A stretch of DNA of 19,446 bases from CAIJXJ01 sp964445115 (GTDB lineage: Bacteria; Pseudomonadota; Gammaproteobacteria; Burkholderiales; Methylophilaceae), in the NCBI GenBank assembly GCA_964445115.1, contig CAYUJU010000046.1, forward strand, positions 1 to 19,446. The letters are read 5' to 3'. The translations under genes were made by a program, and so were the position numbers. Position 1 is the first letter of the stretch. Every line of letters starts with the position of its first letter. This document shows positions 15,469 to 19,446 of the stretch, piece by piece. The notes below the pieces were generated by a model. That model worked only from the letters and a program-made list of their open reading frames with translations, was not told the origin of the DNA and searched no databases.

Positions 15469-16908
15469 TCAGCTTTTGCGGTGCTCGCCAACCTTCACGA
15501 TCTTCAAGGTATTGGTCCCCCCCGACACCCCCACCGGCTCACCAATGGTCAGCAGGATCAGATCACCATCCTTGACCGCGCCACGCATACGCAACTCGTC
15601 CTCGGCATCCTGCAAAATCTGGTCGCGGTCATCGGTGTGCTGCTCGAACGGATACGGATAAACCCCGCGGAACAGCGTCAGCTTGCGACGGGTTTCCTTC
15701 TTGGCAGCCAGCGCGTAGATCGGCACTAGCGTATTGGCGCGCGACAGCCACATCACCGCCGTCCCGGACTCCGTCAGGGAGGCAATGGCTTTCACCTTGA
15801 GATGCTGCGCCACATGAACCGCCGCCATGGCGATGGATTCGTCGATGCGGTGAAATTCCTTGTTGCCCTTGAGCTTGAAGTGCTGGCTGTCGAAATCCTT
15901 TTCCGCCTCGCGACACACGCGATCCATGGCCAGAATGGCCTCAACCGGATATTTGCCCGCCGCGCTCTCGGCGGAAAGCATCACCGCGTCCGTCCCATCC
16001 AGCACAGCGTTCGCCACGTCGGACACTTCCGCGCGTGTCGGAATTGGATTGGTGATCATGGACTCCATCATCTGGGTCGCGGTAATCACCAGCTTGTTGC
16101 GCGCCCGCGCCATGCGAATCATGCGCTTTTGTAGCCCCGGTACCGCAGCATCGCCAACCTCCACCCCAAGGTCACCGCGCGCCACCATGATGGCATCGGA
16201 AGCATCGATGATTTCTTCCAGCGCATCGATGGCCTCGGCACGCTCCACCTTGGCGATGATGCCGGCATGACCGCCCGCCTCCCGCACCAACTGGCGCGCA
16301 TAATCGACATCCGCCCCGCAACGCGGAAAGGAAATCGCCACGTAATCGGCATCCAGCGCCACAGCGGTCTTGATATCCGCCTTGTCCTTGTCCGTGAGCG
16401 CCTCGGCGGCCAGCCCGCCGCCCTGACGGTTGATCCCCTTGTTGTTGGACAAGGTGCCGCCCACGTTGACGACACAGTGAATCTCGCACCCCATGACCTG
16501 CTCCACGGTCATGACGATCCGACCGTCGTCCAGTAGCAGCACCGCACCAGGCTCGACTTCCTCAGGCAAGGTCTTGTAATCCAGCCCGACCCGCTCCTGA
16601 TTGCCGAGCGTACATTCCGCATCCAGCACGAAACGATCACCGCTGGCGAGCTGGATCTTGCTCTCCGCGAACTTGCCAATCCGGATTTTGGGCCCCTGCA
16701 GGTCGCACAGCACACCGATCGGTCGACGATGGCGTGCGGCAATTTCCCGCACTAGATTGGCCGCCGCGATGTGGTCCTGTGCGGAGCCGTGGGAAAAATT
16801 CAGGCGCACCAGATTCACACCCGCCTCCGCCATGCGGTTCAGCACTTCCTCGCTATTGGAAGCCGGCCCCAGGGTGGCCACGATTTTGGTTTTACGCTGT
16901 ATCGTCAT
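15469..16908 (-). CDS. pyk: Pyruvate kinase (PykA-type)
   Basis: A 479-residue cytoplasmic enzyme that converts phosphoenolpyruvate and ADP to pyruvate and ATP. Visible motifs: KTKIVATLGPAS at the N-terminus, RLNFSHG (35-41), CDLQGPKIR (68-76), the catalytic Lys220 and metal-binding Glu222 in AKVERAEAID, and MVARGDLGVE (241-250). LSNNKGIN followed by GGGLAAEALTDKDK resembles the E. coli PykA type. The start was placed at ATG 16908, directly before the conserved N-terminus. An upstream in-frame ATG at 16965 would translate through the hairpin at 16927-16957 and is unlikely. The ribosome-binding site (GAGA) is weak. Lies between pgk and fba; co-transcription is likely but the hairpin may reduce read-through from pgk. 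Confidence 0.97.
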   Translation of the reverse strand: MTIQRKTKIVATLGPASNSEEVLNRMAEAGVNLVRLNFSHGSAQDHIAAANLVREIAARHRRPIGVLCDLQGPKIRIGKFAESKIQLASGDRFVLDAECTLGNQERVGLDYKTLPEEVEPGAVLLLDDGRIVMTVEQVMGCEIHCVVNVGGTLSNNKGINRQGGGLAAEALTDKDKADIKTAVALDADYVAISFPRCGADVDYARQLVREAGGHAGIIAKVERAEAIDALEEIIDASDAIMVARGDLGVEVGDAAVPGLQKRMIRMARARNKLVITATQMMESMITNPIPTRAEVSDVANAVLDGTDAVMLSAESAAGKYPVEAILAMDRVCREAEKDFDSQHFKLKGNKEFHRIDESIAMAAVHVAQHLKVKAIASLTESGTAVMWLSRANTLVPIYALAAKKETRRKLTLFRGVYPYPFEQHTDDRDQILQDAEDELRMRGAVKDGDLILLTIGEPVGVSGGTNTLKIVKVGEHRKS

Positions 16909-16926
16909 TCGGATTCTCGAAACAAT

Positions 16927-16957
16927 GACGGGAAACCCGCGCAGCGAGTTTCCCGTC
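16927..16957 (-). terminator. Hairpin between pgk and pyk
   Basis: GACGGGAAAC (16927-16936) and GTTTCCCGTC (16948-16957) form a perfect 10-bp stem with an 11-base loop. On the minus strand ATTGTTTCG follows, only weakly T-rich. It begins 27 bases after the pgk stop and could be a partial terminator or an mRNA 3'-stabilising structure inside the gene run. Confidence 0.6.
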
Positions 16958-16984
16958 GAGATCATGAAAAGCGTTCAGGAAACG

Positions 16985-18193
16985 CTAGCTGTTGGCGCGT
17001 TGCTCAAGCATTTCCACCGCAGGGAGTTTCTTGCCTTCCAGAAACTCGAGGAAAGCCCCACCGCCTGTCGAAATATAGGACACGCGATCCGCAATGTCGT
17101 ACTTGGCGATCGCCGCCAGTGTGTCACCGCCCCCGGCGATCGAGAAGGCCGGACTTTCGGCAATTGCCATGCCCAGCGCCCTGGTACCCTCGCCAAACTG
17201 ATCGAACTCGAACACCCCAACCGGACCATTCCAGACGATGGTGCCGGCTTTTTTCAGGTATTCCGCATAAATCTTGGCGGTTTCCGGGCCAATGTCAAAA
17301 ATCATGTCGTCATCTGCCACCTGATCGACCTTCTTGACCACGGCCGGCTCGCTGGCGTCGAACTTCTTGCCGACCACCACATCCACCGGCAGCGGAATAT
17401 CGCTGCCCTTGGCCTTGGCGGCATCCACCAGACCATGCGCCACGTCCAGCAGGTCCGGTTCGTACAGGGATTTGCCGACGTTGTAACCTGCGGCCTTGAT
17501 GAAGGTATTGGCAATGCCGCCGCCGACGATCAGTTGATCGACCACCTTGGACAGGGATTCCAGCACGGTCAGCTTGGTGGACACCTTGCTGCCGGCCACG
17601 ATGGCGACCAGCGGGCGGGCCGGACTCTGCAGCGCCTTGCCCAATGCATCCAGCTCAGCCACCAGCAACGGGCCGGCGCAGGCGACCGGCGCGAACTTGC
17701 CCACCCCGTGGGTAGAAGCCTGCGCACGGTGCGCAGTGCCGAAGGCATCCATCACGTAGACGTCACAGATCTGGGCCATTTCCCATGCGAGACGATCCTC
17801 GTTGTTACCTTCACCGATATTGAAGCGCACGTTTTCCAGCACGGCCACTTCGCCATCACGCATCTGTTGCACATAAGGCTTGCCGTTGCCCAGCCAGTCC
17901 TGGTAGAGGCGAACCTCCTTGTCCAGCAACTTACCCAGATGCTCGGCCACCGGGCGCAGGCTATCCTTGTCCGTATAGCGACCTTCCGTCGGACCTTCCT
18001 TCGGGCGGCCCAGATGCGACATCAGCATGACCTTCGCCCCGGCATTCATGGCATACAGGATGGTCGGAAGGGAGGCACGAATACGGGTATCGTCGGCAAC
18101 GCTACCATCGTCGTTCTGCGGCACGTTCAGGTCTTCACGGATCAGGACACGCTTGCCCTTGAGATCCAGGTCGGTCATTTTGATTACGGACAT
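16985..18193 (-). CDS. pgk: Phosphoglycerate kinase
   Basis: A 402-residue monomeric cytoplasmic kinase transferring phosphate between 1,3-bisphosphoglycerate and ADP. Family motifs: VLIREDLNVP (16-25; most members have RxDFNVP or RxDLNVP), MSHLGRP (58-64), LENVRFN in the N-terminal substrate domain, VAGSKVSTK and IVGGGIANTF in the hinge and nucleotide domain, WNGPVGVFE, and the GGGDT nucleotide-binding loop near 355. The length is normal. The ATG at 18193 follows AGAGGAAA at suitable spacing; a second Met at residue 6 is a less likely start. Sixty bases separate it from gap, so the two are probably co-transcribed. No abnormal residues are seen. Confidence 0.97.
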   Translation of the reverse strand: MSVIKMTDLDLKGKRVLIREDLNVPQNDDGSVADDTRIRASLPTILYAMNAGAKVMLMSHLGRPKEGPTEGRYTDKDSLRPVAEHLGKLLDKEVRLYQDWLGNGKPYVQQMRDGEVAVLENVRFNIGEGNNEDRLAWEMAQICDVYVMDAFGTAHRAQASTHGVGKFAPVACAGPLLVAELDALGKALQSPARPLVAIVAGSKVSTKLTVLESLSKVVDQLIVGGGIANTFIKAAGYNVGKSLYEPDLLDVAHGLVDAAKAKGSDIPLPVDVVVGKKFDASEPAVVKKVDQVADDDMIFDIGPETAKIYAEYLKKAGTIVWNGPVGVFEFDQFGEGTRALGMAIAESPAFSIAGGGDTLAAIAKYDIADRVSYISTGGGAFLEFLEGKKLPAVEMLEQRANS

Positions 18194-18253
18194 GATATTT
18201 CCTCTAAGCCATGTGACGGACGGTCCGGCGACCCGGTTCCGCCCGGTTGTTGC

Positions 18254-19252
18254 TTACGCGATGTGTTGCACCAGTCGCATCAGGTTGCAGGTATAGCCAT
18301 ACTCGTTGTCGTACCAGGCCACCACTTTGACGAAGGTCGGATCCAGCATGATGCCGGCATCAGCATCGAACACGGAGGGGCAGGTCTCGCCGACGAAATC
18401 GGTCGAAACCACCTTGTCGTTCGTGTAGCCGAGCACGCCCTTCAGCGGACCGCTTTCGGAAGCCGCCTTCATGGCCTTGCAAATATCCTCGTAAGTCGCT
18501 TCCTTGCTCAGCTCCACGGTCAGGTCAACCACGGACACATCGGAGGTCGGCACGCGGAACGCCATGCCGGTCAGCTTCTTGTTCAGGGAAGGGATCACCT
18601 TGCCCACGGCCTTGGCTGCACCAGTGGAGGACGGGATGATGTTTTCCAGAATGCCGCGGCCGCCGCGCCAGTCCTTGTTGGACGGGCCATCCACGGTCTT
18701 TTGCGTCGCCGTCGCGGCGTGCACGGTAGTCATCAGGCCGCGCTTGATGCCGAAAGCGTCGTTCAGCACCTTGGCCACCGGCGCCAGGCCGTTGGTAGTG
18801 CAGGAAGCGGCGGAGACAATCGCCTCGCCACCGTAAGTTTCATGGTTCACGCCATAGACGTACATCGGCGTGTCGTCCTTGGACGGTGCGGACTGCACGA
18901 CCTTCTTGGCGCCCGCGTCGATGTGCTTCTGACAGGTTTCCTTGGTGAGAAAGAACCCGGTACATTCGATCACGATGTCGGCGCCGACTTCATTCCACTT
19001 CAGATTGGCCGGATCCTTTTCCGCAGTCAGGCGGATGGTCTTGCCGTTGACGACCAGATTGTTGCCGCTCACGGAAACTTCGCCCTTGAAGCGGCCATGC
19101 ACGGAGTCATGCTTCAGCATGTACGCCAGATATTCCGGCTCCAGCAGATCGTTGATCGCCACGACTTCGATGTCCTGGAAATCCTTGATTGCGGCACGGA
19201 ACACCATACGGCCAATACGGCCGAACCCATTGATACCTACTTTGATCGCCAT
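18254..19252 (-). CDS. gap: Glyceraldehyde-3-phosphate dehydrogenase, type I
   Basis: A 332-residue cytoplasmic dehydrogenase converting glyceraldehyde-3-phosphate to 1,3-bisphosphoglycerate. The Rossmann start KVGINGFGRIGR (4-15) and Asp35 in AINDL indicate NAD preference. The catalytic Cys151 lies in SAASCTTNG and the general base His178 in TTVHAAT. The sequence around Cys151 departs slightly from the commonest form SNASCTTNC but keeps the Cys-Thr-Thr-Asn core. The C-terminus WYDNEYGYTCNLM is typical. The ATG at 19252 is preceded by AAGGATGTAGGAA. It follows tkt across an apparent terminator, so it may have its own promoter in 19253-19279, though none is clear. Confidence 0.97.
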   Translation of the reverse strand: MAIKVGINGFGRIGRMVFRAAIKDFQDIEVVAINDLLEPEYLAYMLKHDSVHGRFKGEVSVSGNNLVVNGKTIRLTAEKDPANLKWNEVGADIVIECTGFFLTKETCQKHIDAGAKKVVQSAPSKDDTPMYVYGVNHETYGGEAIVSAASCTTNGLAPVAKVLNDAFGIKRGLMTTVHAATATQKTVDGPSNKDWRGGRGILENIIPSSTGAAKAVGKVIPSLNKKLTGMAFRVPTSDVSVVDLTVELSKEATYEDICKAMKAASESGPLKGVLGYTNDKVVSTDFVGETCPSVFDADAGIMLDPTFVKVVAWYDNEYGYTCNLMRLVQHIA

Positions 19253-19269
19253 TTCCTACATCCTTTATT

Positions 19270-19306
19270 CAAAACAAAAGGGGGCCATGAACAAACGGCC
19301 CCCCTT
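19270..19306 (-). terminator. Intrinsic terminator after tkt
   Basis: On the minus strand a 7-bp GC stem (GGGGGCC at 19280-19286 paired with GGCCCCC from 19297) with a 10-base loop is followed by TTTTGTTTTG. It starts about 20 bases after the tkt stop and precedes gap by about 20-25 bases, so gap expression depends on read-through or its own promoter. Confidence 0.82.
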
Positions 19307-19326
19307 CGTAACGCTACTGCATAAAG

Positions 19327-19446
19327 TTACAGCACGGACTTCACGGTCTTCACCACGTTTTCAACGGTGAAACCGAAGTGCTTGAACAGTGCGCCGCCCG
19401 GTGCGGATTCGCCGAAGGTATCGATACCGACGACTGCACCTTCCAG
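19327..19446 (-). CDS. tkt: Transketolase, C-terminal 39 residues, truncated by window edge
   Basis: The minus-strand frame open from the window edge to the TAA at 19327-19329 encodes the C-terminus of transketolase, the thiamine-diphosphate enzyme that moves two-carbon units between sugar phosphates in the pentose-phosphate and Calvin pathways. The peptide contains DTFGESAPGGALFKHFGF, a conserved C-terminal block of the family, and ends KTVKSVL. Only 39 residues are visible, so the active site cannot be checked. Position upstream of gap-pgk-pyk-fba agrees with the common betaproteobacterial order. Confidence 0.93.
   Translation of the reverse strand: MEGAVVGIDTFGESAPGGALFKHFGFTVENVVKTVKSVL

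Noticed and set aside
16909..16965. An N-terminal extension of pyruvate kinase starting at ATG 16965.
   Set aside because: The added 19 codons run through a perfect 10-bp hairpin and precede the universally conserved N-terminus; the ATG at 16908 fits the family.
16601..19324. A 907-codon open frame on the plus strand.
   Set aside because: It lies antisense across pyk, pgk and gap, crosses their intergenic hairpins and shows no recognisable domain; it is a by-product of codon bias in highly expressed genes.

Overview
The window looks like a chromosomal segment of a Gram-negative proteobacterium, most likely a betaproteobacterium. This rests on recognisable protein sequences and on the gene order tkt-gap-pgk-pyk-fba, which is familiar from that class; no rRNA or other taxonomic marker is present. 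Coding sequence is moderately GC-rich. No tRNA, rRNA, insertion sequence, integrase or CRISPR array was seen.

Layout. (1) 1-381, plus strand: the 3' end of icd (NADP-type isocitrate dehydrogenase), followed by a bidirectional terminator hairpin at 399-425. (2) 450-14155, minus strand: six closely spaced genes that together form a complete type I secretion system, its giant RTX cargo and an added MotA/MotB-like ion-channel pair. In transcription order they are a TolC-like outer-membrane channel, a MotB/OmpA-like protein, an HlyD-like periplasmic adaptor, a MotA/TolQ/ExbB-like protein, a 2065-residue cysteine-free RTX repeat protein and an HlyB/LapB-like ABC transporter. (3) 14156-14364: an AT-rich intergenic region with two hairpin-forming inverted repeats and weak promoter-like hexamers. 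(4) 14365-19446, minus strand: the core carbon-metabolism cluster tkt (3' end), gap, pgk, pyk, fba, with terminator-like hairpins after tkt and after pgk.

How the genes work together. The ABC protein, HlyD-like adaptor and TolC-like channel should form a continuous export conduit that moves the RTX protein from cytoplasm to cell surface using a C-terminal signal. The MotA/MotB-like pair has the hallmarks of a proton-driven 5:2-type channel (GLLGTFIGLL in the MotA-like protein, Asp21 in the MotB-like transmembrane helix). The same six component types, with similar sizes for most of the machinery, make up the Salmonella SPI-4 siiABCDEF locus. There SiiA/SiiB form a proton channel that controls retention of the giant adhesin SiiE. 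The locus here is therefore best read as a sii-like, ion-motor-coupled type I secretion system whose cargo is an RTX beta-roll protein instead of an Ig-repeat adhesin. The assignment of roles by analogy is inference; the gene content and motifs are read from the sequence.
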